From assembly GCA_902362455.1 (NCBI GenBank), contig CABIWJ010000003.1:280342-344341 (forward strand): a stretch of DNA of 64,000 nt, given 5' to 3'. Below, in pieces: positions 26,776-36,562 of the stretch. Below the pieces are notes generated by a model. The model was not told the origin of the DNA. It did not search any database and was given only the letters and a program-made list of their open reading frames with translations. The translations under genes were made by a program, and so were the position numbers. This DNA is from Eubacteriaceae bacterium. GTDB lineage: Bacteria; Bacillota; Clostridia; Lachnospirales; Lachnospiraceae. Within the stretch, counting starts at the first letter, position 1. Each line of letters begins with the position of its first letter.

Positions 26776-28380
26776 TTATAACTGTGGACCTGCTGAAACA
26801 AGTGCTTTACCTGCTTCATTTCCTTCGTATTTAGCAAAGTTCTTAATGAATCTGCTTGCAAGGTCTTTAGCTTTTGTCTCCCATTCAGAAGCATCAGCGT
26901 AAGTATCACGAGGATCAAGAATTGCGCTGTCTACACCTGGAAGTTCTGTTGGAACTTCAAAGTCAAAGTGTGGAATCTTCTTTGTTGGAGCTTTATTGAT
27001 GTCACCGCTAAGGATTGCATCGATAATACCACGAGTATCTTTAATAGAGATACGTTTGCCTGTACCATTCCAACCTGTGTTAACAAGGTATGCTTTAGCA
27101 CCACTCTTCTCCATCTTCTTAACAAGTTCTTCAGCATATTTTGTAGGATGTAACTCAAGGAATGCCTGTCCGAAGCATGCTGAGAATGTTGGTGTAGGCT
27201 CTGTAATACCACGTTCTGTACCAGCTAATTTAGCTGTGAATCCTGAAAGGAAGTAGTACTGTGTCTGCTCAGGTGTAAGGATAGATACTGGAGGAAGTAC
27301 TCCGAATGCATCTGCTGATAAGAAAATAACATTCTTAGCTGCTGGAGCAGAAGATACTGGACGAACGATGTTCTCAATATGATTAATTGGATAAGATACA
27401 CGAGTATTCTCTGTTACACTCTTATCTGTGAAATCAATCTTACCATTCTCATCAAGTGTTACGTTCTCAAGAAGAGCATCACGTTTGATTGCATTGTAGA
27501 TATCTGGCTCTGAATCTTTATCAAGGTCGATAACTTTTGCATAACAACCACCTTCGAAGTTGAATACGCCATTGTCATCCCAGCCATGTTCATCATCACC
27601 GATAAGTAAACGCTTAGGATCTGTTGAAAGTGTTGTCTTACCTGTTCCTGATAAACCAAAGAAGATTGCTGTATTTTCGCCATTTAAGTCTGTATTTGCT
27701 GAGCAATGCATTGAAGCCATACCTTTAAGTGGTAAGTAGTAGTTCATCATTGAGAACATACCCTTCTTCATTTCTCCGCCGTACCATGTGTTGATGATAA
27801 CCTGTTCACGGCTTGTAATGTTAAATGCTACTGCTGTCTCTGAGTTAAGACCAAGTTCTTTGTAATTTTCAACTTTAGCTTTAGATGCGTTGTAAACAAC
27901 GAAATCTGGCTCGAAGTTCTCTAACTCTTCTGCTGAAGGTTTGATGAACATATTTGTTACAAAATGTGCCTGCCAAGCCACTTCAACGATGAAACGGATT
28001 GCCATACGTGTATCTTTATTAGCACCACAGAATGCATCAACTACGAAAAGTCTCTTATTAGAAAGCTCTTTCTTAGCGATGTCTTTTAATGAAGCCCATA
28101 CTTCTTCTGAAAGTGGGTGATTATCATTCTTATATTCATCAGATGTCCACCATACAGTGTCCTTTGAATTTTCATCCATTACAATATACTTGTCTTTTGG
28201 TGAACGTCCTGTGTAAATACCTGTCATAACATTTACTGCACCAAGTTCACTTTCCTGACCTTTTTCATAGCCTTCAAGACTTGCCTTTGTCTCTTCTTCA
28301 AATAATACTTCGTAAGAAGGGTTGTGAACAATTTCAGTTGTTCCATTAATACCATACTTGCTTAAATCAATTTTTGCCAT
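26776..28380 (-). CDS. pckA: Phosphoenolpyruvate carboxykinase (ATP)
   Basis: Interconverts oxaloacetate + ATP and PEP + CO2 + ADP. In gut fermenters it often runs in the PEP-carboxylating, ATP-forming direction. It is 534 residues, the normal size. Visible sites are the PEP/oxaloacetate region [12 protein letters not shown], the P-loop [13 protein letters not shown], and the metal-binding [10 protein letters not shown]. Codon use is more GC-rich and regular than in its neighbours, as in highly expressed genes. A good promoter (28488-28515) and AAGGAG site precede it. Together with the malic enzyme at 50278 it covers C3/C4 exchange. Confidence 0.97.
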   Translation of the reverse strand: MAKIDLSKYGINGTTEIVHNPSYEVLFEEETKASLEGYEKGQESELGAVNVMTGIYTGRSPKDKYIVMDENSKDTVWWTSDEYKNDNHPLSEEVWASLKDIAKKELSNKRLFVVDAFCGANKDTRMAIRFIVEVAWQAHFVTNMFIKPSAEELENFEPDFVVYNASKAKVENYKELGLNSETAVAFNITSREQVIINTWYGGEMKKGMFSMMNYYLPLKGMASMHCSANTDLNGENTAIFFGLSGTGKTTLSTDPKRLLIGDDEHGWDDNGVFNFEGGCYAKVIDLDKDSEPDIYNAIKRDALLENVTLDENGKIDFTDKSVTENTRVSYPINHIENIVRPVSSAPAAKNVIFLSADAFGVLPPVSILTPEQTQYYFLSGFTAKLAGTERGITEPTPTFSACFGQAFLELHPTKYAEELVKKMEKSGAKAYLVNTGWNGTGKRISIKDTRGIIDAILSGDINKAPTKKIPHFDFEVPTELPGVDSAILDPRDTYADASEWETKAKDLASRFIKNFAKYEGNEAGKALVSAGPQL

Positions 28381-28487
28381 TTGAATCTAACTCCTTTTCT
28401 TTAATAGTTAGTAGAAAGTTTTACATCTGCATGTGCAGAATATGTCATTTCTTTCTATCGAAGTCTTTTTTCAACTTCACTCATAAT

Positions 28488-28515
28488 ATTATACATTATT
28501 ACAAAACAAAATCAA
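28488..28515 (-). promoter_or_regulatory. Vegetative promoter of pckA
   Basis: On the minus strand TTGATT and TATAAT are separated by 16 bp, about 110 bp before the pckA ATG. The leader between them contains a small hairpin TCTGCATGTGCAGA. This fits a sigma-A promoter with a roughly 100-nt 5' UTR. Confidence 0.6.
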
Positions 28516-28596
28516 CAAAAAATCTTGATTTTCTGAAAATTGTTAATTTTTTATCATTTTTATTCTTTTTTTGCACTATCCTTTATTCATTTTATT

Positions 28597-29241
28597 TTAA
28601 TTTTTCCTTTTCTTAGGTGCATAATCTTTCATCTCAGTTATCGCCCCACCTGAAACTGCCCACAAATACAGACTTGCTACGCTACAATACGGACTGAAAC
28701 GTCTGCGATATTTTTCAAATAATTTTCTGTCAATCTTCCTATGATGATATACCATTCGAAGCCCTCTCTGTATTGCCAGATCATCAAAGCTGAAGATATC
28801 TGGTCTTTGCAGACAGAATAGTAAAATCATTTCTGCTGTCCATACGCCAATTCCCTTTAAAGAAGCAAGTGCCTTAATGGCTTCTTCATCAGACATCTCT
28901 GAAATATCCTGTAAATTAAAGTTTCCACTATGTACCTTATCCGCAAAGTCTTTTATATACTCAGCTTTTCTAAAGCTCATTCCCAAGGACTGTAATCTTG
29001 ATATGTCTGTTTTATAAATATTTTCTGCATTAACTTCTCCTAACTCATCCTTCAGACGTTGCCATATAGTCTCCTGTGCTTTAGTAGAAATCTGCTGTCC
29101 TATGATATGATGTACAACCGATGAAAATAAATCGGTATCTGTTACACGTTCAATGTGTCCAATTTTCTCAATGACCCCACCTAATATTTTGTCTTTACTT
29201 TTTAAATATTCAATTTCTTCATCTCCATATATAAAATACAA
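28597..29241 (-). CDS. DNA-3-methyladenine glycosylase II-like (HhH-GPD)
   Basis: A base-excision-repair glycosylase of about 214 residues. The helix-hairpin-helix is in LASLKGIGVWTAEMILLF, followed by the GPD segment with catalytic Asp in FSFDDLAIQRGLRMVYH. HHIIGQQISTKAQETIW is the typical AlkA-type substrate-binding helix. There is no Cys4 iron-sulfur cluster, so it is not an endonuclease III. It lacks the AlkA N-terminal domain of E. coli and is therefore a short form. The start is a TTG at 29241 six bases after GGAGG; the earlier in-frame TTG lies inside the ribosome site. Confidence 0.85.
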   Translation of the reverse strand: MYFIYGDEEIEYLKSKDKILGGVIEKIGHIERVTDTDLFSSVVHHIIGQQISTKAQETIWQRLKDELGEVNAENIYKTDISRLQSLGMSFRKAEYIKDFADKVHSGNFNLQDISEMSDEEAIKALASLKGIGVWTAEMILLFCLQRPDIFSFDDLAIQRGLRMVYHHRKIDRKLFEKYRRRFSPYCSVASLYLWAVSGGAITEMKDYAPKKRKN

Positions 29242-29331
29242 ACCGATTACCTCCAATTTGACTATTCATTTTGATTACATTATCTTATCACTATTTTACA
29301 GAAAAATTGAATATTCGCCAAGAGAATACAG

Positions 29332-29377
29332 AAAAAAGAACGGATAAATGATTACTTCATAACTTCATCATTTATCC
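29332..29377 (-). terminator. Terminator downstream of the large surface-protein gene
   Basis: Perfect 11-bp stem GGATAAATGAT/ATCATTTATCC followed on the minus strand by GTTCTTTTTTC. It lies beyond a second hairpin (29400-29464) after the surface-protein stop. Confidence 0.75.
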
Positions 29378-29399
29378 ATTCTATAATACTTTATATCTT

Positions 29400-29464
29400 A
29401 GAGTTATAGGGCTAATCGTGTTAATGACTAATCTCAGCCATCAAATGCTTTATCCTATAACTCT
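29400..29464. repeat. Long-range hairpin in the surface-protein 3' UTR
   Basis: Outer arms AGAGTTATAGG and CCTATAACTCT pair across 43 bp, with a further GGCT/AGCC pair inside. It sits between the surface-protein stop (29491) and the terminator at 29332-29377, so the mRNA end would carry two consecutive structures. Confidence 0.55.
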
Positions 29465-29490
29465 CTTTATAAAATTACTTCTCTATAAAT

Positions 29491-31857
29491 TTATTTCTTT
29501 GTAAATTTTGCCGTAAGTGTTATCTCATCTGTACCATCATCTGGTATTCTAACTTTGCCATCAGTAACTGTCAACGTTTCACTTTCATAACTAAGTGTAT
29601 ATCCATTGCGTTTAATATCAGGCAGTGTTATTATTTCGCCTTTATTTACAAACAGGCTATAATAATTGTCTGTAACACCATCAATGCTTATCTCGATACC
29701 AAGAATAATCGTGTTCTCTGTATCTTCGCAATATCTGCCCCAGAAGTAAACATCACTGTCAGGCATAGTATATATTCCCTCTTTGTTGACAAGTGAAATA
29801 TCTGTCAGACATATCCATGTTTCATTAAACATATATCCATCTTTCTGCGGCAAATCAATATATGAAAACATTTCTTTACCTACAGGAACATCTGAAATAG
29901 TACAATATGGTTCAGTTTCACCATCTATTATATAGTAGATATTATGTGTTGCTGTTGTATAAATACATTCCACACTGACATCATTATGTGGCATTATGAA
30001 TTTATATTCACCATTTTCTTCATAAATATCTACATCATCCGATTTCCAGTAATAAGTATAGCCACTCTTCTGTGGCGGAACCGGAAGTGTCACAACATTC
30101 ATGTATTGCTCACTTAAAGGACTATCCTCACTTATTGAACCGTCAATTGTGATACTTATATCATAGAATTTAGGTGATGACGTTGCTCTAAATATAACAT
30201 CATGAGCAGGCATTACAAATTTTCCATCTGTTACAACTATACCATCTGCTGACCATTCCGTAACATCATAATAGTCTTTTACCGGTTTATCAATAACCGG
30301 AATTGTATCACCTATTTTTGCAACTTCCTTAGTCTTATAAATCTGTCCGTCAAACTCATAGGTTATATAGCATTTTGTAGTTGTTGCAATTGCAGTTAAT
30401 CCTGAAGCAGGCATTGTTTCCGGCTGTTTTACTAAAGCACCTGCTGCCCCTGACCATGACCAGCCATTGAAAATATATCCTGCTGCCTCTGAAGGTGCAC
30501 CAAATACCGGAAGCATATCGCCATAATGATAATTCTTCCTTTCAATAACTGTACCATCAATCCATATTGCAGTAAGTGTTACATCTTTAGTAAGTGTTAT
30601 TGTGTCATCTGCTCCATAGATATTTCCATCTTCATCTATCCAGCCTCCGAATATATAATCACGCAAATCATCTGTCTTAGATACCTCTGCCATATCTGAC
30701 AATTTAATCTCTGCTCCGTAAGCTTCAGTTCTTTCATCATTCCCCGTCAGCTTACCACCATTAACATCAAGTTTTAATGTATGTCTGTGTACATTCTTTT
30801 TCCAATTGCCAAATATTATCTCAAGTGACAGCCCATCTGCTGATGGAATACTTGATGAACCCTGATACTCAAGAGTATAACCTTCACCCTCAACATTCTG
30901 AGGTATATAGTTGTTATATTTCTCAACAAATGCCAGGTAATCATCATAACCGCCTGTAAATGTATCAGTAGTTTCACCATTCAGAAGCTCACCATATGGA
31001 GTTGAAACTTTTACAGTATATGTCTTAGGATTTACTTTATAAATTGCTGTAAGTGTTGTAGCATAATCAATTTTAACCTGTTGACCGATACTATAAACCT
31101 GTCCTGTTTTATTATCTTTCCAGCCTATCGGCTCGTAATCATTATATTTATCAGAATCTTTTACAGCCCATCTTGAAATAGTCACTTCATAATCTTCTGA
31201 GTCAAAGCTATCTAAATAATCATAGAACAGATTTCTTCCATCACCTGCATCAAGATTAATCCTTACATTACGTCTGATAATCGGACGTATTCTAAGGTCT
31301 CTATATATAAGCTTATCTAATTCAAATTCTCCAACATTGTAACCATATTGGTCTTCACACCATTGTATAAATTGATATGAAGTTCCTTCCTGCCAGTTAC
31401 ATGCGGCAAATGCTTCATCTAATTCAGACTTTGGTACAGACGTTCCACCATCAACCTTTAATGTCTTATAAATCTTGAACTCGCGTGCTATGTCATCATA
31501 ATAGAACAAGTCTACATTGTATACATTGGTTTTATATATAGCTTCATAAACCGTATCTTCATATACTTTTGGTAATTGAGACCATAATTTATAAATTGTC
31601 TTACCACCATCTGAACTATATCCAAGTAATGTTTTGCCAAGCGGTGTTGCTGCATAAGGCATATCAGGTGATTTACCATAAGGTACTTCCATTTCTCTGA
31701 CTACCGGCTCTCCATACATTGTCTGCGATTTGAATTTAACTGACATATTTTTTAATGTATAACCGGCTCTGTAATAATAAATTACCTGATGATATTCCTT
31801 GTTATAACTATAAAACAATTGTCTTTCTGCTCCATACAAATCAGATGATGTAACCTA
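29491..31857 (-). pseudogene. C-terminal part of a large surface protein (InlB/Flg_new-type repeats), out of frame
   Basis: About 780 residues made of repeated beta-rich units with the Listeria-Bacteroides (InlB B-repeat) pattern: a YTVTF- or YTLEY-like strand, a GE..TLP segment, then GYTFNGW-like endings. Examples are AAGYIFNGWSW and YDVTEWSADG. Nothing resembling a start signal lies at its beginning; the open frame begins just after a TAG, and the coding sense continues from the upstream 1259-residue frame. The two must be one gene of about 2000 residues broken by a one-base deletion near 31850-31860. The protein is expected to be displayed on the cell surface; ligand unknown. Confidence 0.75.
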
Positions 31858-34800
31858 ACCGAACACAATGCCTTATCAGTAGGAAGTCCGCTCTTAAGAT
31901 AGTATTTATCTACCTTATAATCGATTTTCTTCATATTATTTGCGGCATATTTAAACATATTATAATATCCTTGTGGCACACCATTTATTGAATACCAGCC
32001 ACTAAATTTTATATTTTCATTATCGACTATATCCGGAGGTGTTGCATCATCACCAACATTAACAGCTCTTACTTCTGTCGTCCATATGTCTTTATTAACA
32101 TCATAATAAGTGAAGCTGACTAATGCCTGCGCTCTCTTTGCATGGTATATAATTTCTGTATTATCTTTAGATACCGGAGTAAAATACGGATCACTTTCCC
32201 ATTCTTCATCCATGTATTTCCAACTGTCTACAGCTCCATTTGTATCAAAACTGCCTGCATAATTTCCAGCCGGTACCTGTCTTGTACCAACAAGTGTTTT
32301 TTCTCCATCAACTTCTCTGAAGAAATTAACAGTGTACATCTTACCTATGTCATCAAAATTAACTCTTGATTTATCATACCATATTACTCTAACTGTTTTA
32401 GTTGTACTTGCTTTAGAATCAGCAGTCTTTGTAAACTGTAATGTATTGCCATAATAGTGGACCTGAGCTGTACATTCGTCAGAACTTTGCCTATATGATG
32501 AATATGGCTGGTCATATGTCAGATGCCTTCCCTGACGGTCATAAACTACTCTGAATCCCTTACCCGAAACTTTTAATGTCACCTTATTCCATGGTATAGT
32601 CGCATTTTTATCAAGTACTCCGGTAGTAATATCTACTACCTGTCCGGACATTGGTGAAAGGTCATTCACGTCTATGCTGGCATATGAGCTTCCATTAGAA
32701 TAAAATACTATTGGCGTTACCGGATCATTTAAGCATACAACAAGTTTCTTATCACCCATTGAGAATAACGGCCACTTACATTCCGGTATCAATGGTGCAT
32801 CAACTCTTATATTAAATACTTTAGATTCCGCTACCAGATTTACCTCCAGATAAATACCATCTTCTAAATAGAAGCCGCCCATAAGTGTACTATATACTGT
32901 ATCATATCTGTGGTCAGGTTTTACAACATGATAACGTGCGTATCCATAGATATCAAGATAAGCCCCTACCTGTACTTCGACTCCGACTTCGCCAAGTCGT
33001 CTAAGCCCAATAAATGATACTGTAAGCTGACCTGCAATTCCCATCTTAATTCCTGTATATCCGCATAAAGTCAGATCAAAGCTATATCTGTCAGCTCCAA
33101 TCAGCTTATTCTTGTACATACTGAATTCTTTTTCTTTAGAATTACCATATGCACCCACCTGTCTTGCATCAAGTACAGAAAATTTACTTCCTATACCACC
33201 TGCAAAACTCATTTTTACCACAAAATCAAGTTCAAAGTTAAGCTGGAATAATGCTAACGGCTTTGCCGTAGAGAATAATGGCAGTCTGCAAAGTTCTATA
33301 TAACCGCCTTTCTTGTTAAGCATGTCCTGAACTTCTTTAACAAGTCCCTGAGTATCATTTTCTTTATCACTTCTAAGCATCTTTGTAACTTCATCAGTGA
33401 TATTTCTATAACTGTTTGCCCCTACAGAACATACAAGTACCTGCAATTCGATATCAGTCTGCGTATACATATTAGCCGCATAGTTAAATTCAAGTTCAGG
33501 CGTATCAAACCATTTAAACTCAAATTGCTTATATCCCTGTAAAGATACATTAATATATTCGGTAATGGTAAATGTTGCATCAACTTTTAATTTACCTTTG
33601 ACATTTCCCTTATAACCGAGTGTAAATGTAATTGCTGTCCAATAGTCAGGATTAGGATATGTAAAATTATTATTTTCTGCCTCTCCTATCTTAACAGATA
33701 CCTTAAGGTTCTTGCCTAACCTCTTAGCAAGATCAGCAAGTGTATCCTCCTTAGGATGCGCATAATCAGAAAAATCCTTCAGCCTGTCATCATCCAGCGT
33801 ACTTCCTACCAGTGATTCCCCATCTAACTCTTCTTTTACTGTCTCACTTTCTGCAAGCACAGCTGCAAGTACATAATTTAATTGTTTTGCTCCCTCGCTG
33901 TTATAGATTTCCTGTTCAAGTGCTGCAGTATCGATACCATCTACAAGATATTTATTCTGTGCAGGATCAGTAAAATATATATCAACCTTATCATATACAT
34001 CTTCAACATCACAATCATCTGTCTGTATATAATACTCGTCATCATCCTTTATGCTGTCAATGATTTTAACAAAAAGACAATCGTCCGTAATATTATTTGT
34101 ACCATCTCCAATACAGATAACATCATCTACTGCAAGCGTATTTGCCTCGTAATAATCTTTCTGAATAATATATTCATATTCATTAGGTGTCTCTGTAAGC
34201 TTCGCTTTATCAAGATATTTAATGCCATCCCTAAGCTCTACTATATTAGATTCTTCTTTATATATTTTAAATGTATATTCTGAAACTACTTCATTAAGTC
34301 CCTTAAAATGTACCCCATCATTGGCTGTCATACGATACATACAACCCTTTGTATATGGAGTTTCAGGAACTATGGTGTACTCATTTTCACCATTTGGTGT
34401 AACCGTAAATCTCTCCGGAGTATCACCTGTATATGCAAAAAGTGTAATAAAACTGTTAATATTATCAGCAGTTATTACTTCATCGCTGATAAGAGTTATC
34501 GAATGATTTTCATCGCAATTTTCCTCATAATAAGTTGTATCTTCCACAGGTTCATAATCATCCGAAGAATCCTTAAATGATGCATAAACTGTCATATCTT
34601 CATTTACAGGCGTATCTGAAAAGAATTCATCGGTAAATCCTGTGTCGGTAAACCATCCCATAAATGCCTTACCTGCTCCGAAAGACTGTGGAAGCTGTTC
34701 TATTGTTCCGCCTTTTTTCACTGTAATTGGCTCAACAGGTGTTCCATCTCCCGTATCAAAAGTTACAGTAACCTCTTCGCCCTCGGAAGGCTCATTGTCT

Positions 34801-35561
34801 GTATATGCAACCTTTGCAGTTATCGTCTTTTTAACACCATTTACTGTTATATCCTTGTTTGCAATTACACTTCCACCTGAAGCAGTTGTGTTTGTACCAT
34901 TGTTTGCAAATGCATCAGCAGGTAATATCGAGAATAACATTATCATACATAAAAATATTGAAAATATTTTCTTTAATTTTTTATTTTTAATGCTGAATGC
35001 CAAAAATATTATTCCTGATAAAATTGCGAGTATTATCCATATATTACTGTGTGAATCTCCTGTTTTAGGATTAGATGATTTATCAGGTGTTGTTGTCTTC
35101 TCATCTGATGTTGTCTGTTCCTGAGTAGTTGTCTCTCCTGATGTCGTTATCTTCTCTGGGGTTGTTGTCCCTTCTGTTGTCAACTCTTCTGATGTTGTCT
35201 CCTCTGGAGTTAATTTCTCTATGTACGCTGTTAATTCTGTTATTCTGTCTTTCCCGGCTGCCAGCGAATATTCCCCCTCAGAAAGCCCTCCACTTTTAAG
35301 AGTCAATCCATCAGGTAGTGTAATTTCAGATATTATACCACCGACATCATATGTACTGTTATTTGTAACCTTAAGTACGATATTGATATCTTCGCCTTCA
35401 TTATAGCTGTCCTTGTCCGTAGTCAATACAGCTGATACAAGTGCAGATTCCTGTGCCTGTATCACTGTGGTTACCGCCATCACACATGAAATCGCAAAAA
35501 ACACTGCTGAAATTAGCCATGCAATTAGTCTTTGCCTTTGCTTTAATGCTTTTCCATTCAA
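31782..35561 (-). CDS. Large secreted surface protein with internal sorting-like signal, N-terminal part
   Basis: The frame starts at a TTG with AGGAGGTG at the right distance. It begins with a signal peptide (LIAWLISAVFFAISCVMAVTTVIQA), then a CARDB/DUF11-like beta domain (about 45-110) and a Thr/Glu-rich linker. At residues 164-169 is NPKTGD, followed by a membrane span (about 174-190) and KNKKLKK. Immediately after comes a second signal-like segment IFSIFLCMIMLFSILPADAFA (199-219). The rest has InlB-type repeats (KAFMGWFTDTGFTDEFF) and long beta domains. The frame ends in VRLHHLICMEQ..., a wrong-frame tail after a frameshift near 31855. A TetR gene precedes it by 22 bp. Confidence 0.75.
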   Translation of the reverse strand: MNGKALKQRQRLIAWLISAVFFAISCVMAVTTVIQAQESALVSAVLTTDKDSYNEGEDINIVLKVTNNSTYDVGGIISEITLPDGLTLKSGGLSEGEYSLAAGKDRITELTAYIEKLTPEETTSEELTTEGTTTPEKITTSGETTTQEQTTSDEKTTTPDKSSNPKTGDSHSNIWIILAILSGIIFLAFSIKNKKLKKIFSIFLCMIMLFSILPADAFANNGTNTTASGGSVIANKDITVNGVKKTITAKVAYTDNEPSEGEEVTVTFDTGDGTPVEPITVKKGGTIEQLPQSFGAGKAFMGWFTDTGFTDEFFSDTPVNEDMTVYASFKDSSDDYEPVEDTTYYEENCDENHSITLISDEVITADNINSFITLFAYTGDTPERFTVTPNGENEYTIVPETPYTKGCMYRMTANDGVHFKGLNEVVSEYTFKIYKEESNIVELRDGIKYLDKAKLTETPNEYEYIIQKDYYEANTLAVDDVICIGDGTNNITDDCLFVKIIDSIKDDDEYYIQTDDCDVEDVYDKVDIYFTDPAQNKYLVDGIDTAALEQEIYNSEGAKQLNYVLAAVLAESETVKEELDGESLVGSTLDDDRLKDFSDYAHPKEDTLADLAKRLGKNLKVSVKIGEAENNNFTYPNPDYWTAITFTLGYKGNVKGKLKVDATFTITEYINVSLQGYKQFEFKWFDTPELEFNYAANMYTQTDIELQVLVCSVGANSYRNITDEVTKMLRSDKENDTQGLVKEVQDMLNKKGGYIELCRLPLFSTAKPLALFQLNFELDFVVKMSFAGGIGSKFSVLDARQVGAYGNSKEKEFSMYKNKLIGADRYSFDLTLCGYTGIKMGIAGQLTVSFIGLRRLGEVGVEVQVGAYLDIYGYARYHVVKPDHRYDTVYSTLMGGFYLEDGIYLEVNLVAESKVFNIRVDAPLIPECKWPLFSMGDKKLVVCLNDPVTPIVFYSNGSSYASIDVNDLSPMSGQVVDITTGVLDKNATIPWNKVTLKVSGKGFRVVYDRQGRHLTYDQPYSSYRQSSDECTAQVHYYGNTLQFTKTADSKASTTKTVRVIWYDKSRVNFDDIGKMYTVNFFREVDGEKTLVGTRQVPAGNYAGSFDTNGAVDSWKYMDEEWESDPYFTPVSKDNTEIIYHAKRAQALVSFTYYDVNKDIWTTEVRAVNVGDDATPPDIVDNENIKFSGWYSINGVPQGYYNMFKYAANNMKKIDYKVDKYYLKSGLPTDKALCSVRLHHLICMEQKDNCFIVITRNIIR

Positions 35562-35583
35562 TAAGATGCACCTCCTTGATCAT

Positions 35584-36279
35584 TTAAGTTATCTTGTTAC
35601 CTATAGCTTCTTCAAGTCCTGTTTCTGCCTTTGCTACAATCTCCTCTATCAATTTAGCTGCAACTGAATTAAGGTCAACAGCAAGTACTGCCTCAATAAG
35701 GCTATTGCGTTTTTCTGTTGGTACATTATACAATTTAAGACAACAATCCAGATATCTTCTTAGCTTTCTATCTAATGTAAAATACATATCGCAAGGTTTT
35801 GCCATAAATCCTCTTGTTATACTTCCCGATGCTATATCCATTTCGTAAAAATCCTTATCCTCTGCATCTGGCATATATGCCGCAAATATATTTTTAATCT
35901 GAATAGCTGTACTACGATAGATATATTCAGACGTACTAGGCAATGTATATGCCATAACATATATTTCTCTAAGTGATTCAGATAATTCTGTTATGTTTAT
36001 CTGTAGTGCCGTTTCGAGGCAATATACCATAAGTGGTTCATGATTTTCGGCAAATGAACGTGCCTTTTCAAACTGATTTTCGAACATTATCTGTGTCAAT
36101 TTCAAGAGCAATGCCTCTTTATTTTCAAATGCTGCAAAAAAAGATGTTGGTGACATTCCTGCTGCCCTTGATATCTGGGCTGTAGTCGTTTTCTCATATC
36201 CTTGTTCTAAGAACAGCTGTATCGCAGCAAGCAACATTTTATTGCGTCGTGCTATCCCTTTAGGTTGTAGTCCTTTCAA
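35584..36279 (-). CDS. TetR/AcrR family transcriptional regulator
   Basis: 231 residues. The N-terminal TetR helix-turn-helix is LFLEQGYEKTTTAQISRAAGMSPTSFFAAFENKEALL. The C-terminal ligand domain has no recognisable subtype; the end (EEIVAKAETGLEEAIGNK) is helical. It sits 22 bp before the large surface-protein gene in the same direction, so both are likely one transcript from the promoter at 36331-36359, which carries an inverted repeat suited to TetR binding. It may thus repress itself and the surface protein. Confidence 0.9.
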   Translation of the reverse strand: MKGLQPKGIARRNKMLLAAIQLFLEQGYEKTTTAQISRAAGMSPTSFFAAFENKEALLLKLTQIMFENQFEKARSFAENHEPLMVYCLETALQINITELSESLREIYVMAYTLPSTSEYIYRSTAIQIKNIFAAYMPDAEDKDFYEMDIASGSITRGFMAKPCDMYFTLDRKLRRYLDCCLKLYNVPTEKRNSLIEAVLAVDLNSVAAKLIEEIVAKAETGLEEAIGNKIT

Positions 36280-36317
36280 TGTATTTTCTCCTTTTGATTG
36301 TAATTATGAGTTTAGTT

Positions 36318-36359
36318 TTGAGTGTACTCAATTATAACATTTTCTACCAAAAATGTAAA
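36318..36359 (-). promoter_or_regulatory. Promoter and candidate operator of the TetR-surface protein unit
   Basis: Minus-strand -35 TTTACA (36354-36359) and -10 TATAAT (36331-36336) are 17 bp apart. Directly after the -10 lies TTGAGTACACTCAA (36318-36331), an inverted repeat with 6-bp arms and a 2-bp centre. An operator overlapping the start site of the regulator's own promoter is the usual TetR arrangement. Confidence 0.6.
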
Positions 36360-36435
36360 TATCTATTGTAAAGAAATGATGAATTAACAATATTTTACAC
36401 TACTTTTATATCGAATTATGCGATATTTTTTTCAA

Positions 36436-36469
36436 AAGAAAAAGGTAGCTATCGAAATGATAACTACCT
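36436..36469 (-). terminator. Terminator of the DUF1016 gene
   Basis: Stem AGGTAGTTATC/GATAGCTACCT with a short loop, followed on the minus strand by TTTTTCTTTTG. It lies about 95 bp after the DUF1016 stop and upstream of the TetR promoter, insulating the two. Confidence 0.75.
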
Positions 36470-36562
36470 GATACTTCTTGATTTATTCAATTGATTTTAT
36501 TTTTTCGCAGTGCCCTCAATCTTCTGTGACTCACCTATAATTACAATCGGAATGTAATACAC

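Noticed and set aside
31782..31860. Programmed -1 frameshift in the surface-protein gene
   Set aside because: No slippery heptamer or downstream pseudoknot is apparent; a simple base loss explains it better.
35401..35583. 60-residue frame at the surface-protein start
   Set aside because: It overlaps the real TTG start in another frame and is Cys-rich and unnatural; the AGGAGGTG spacing fits the TTG at 35561.
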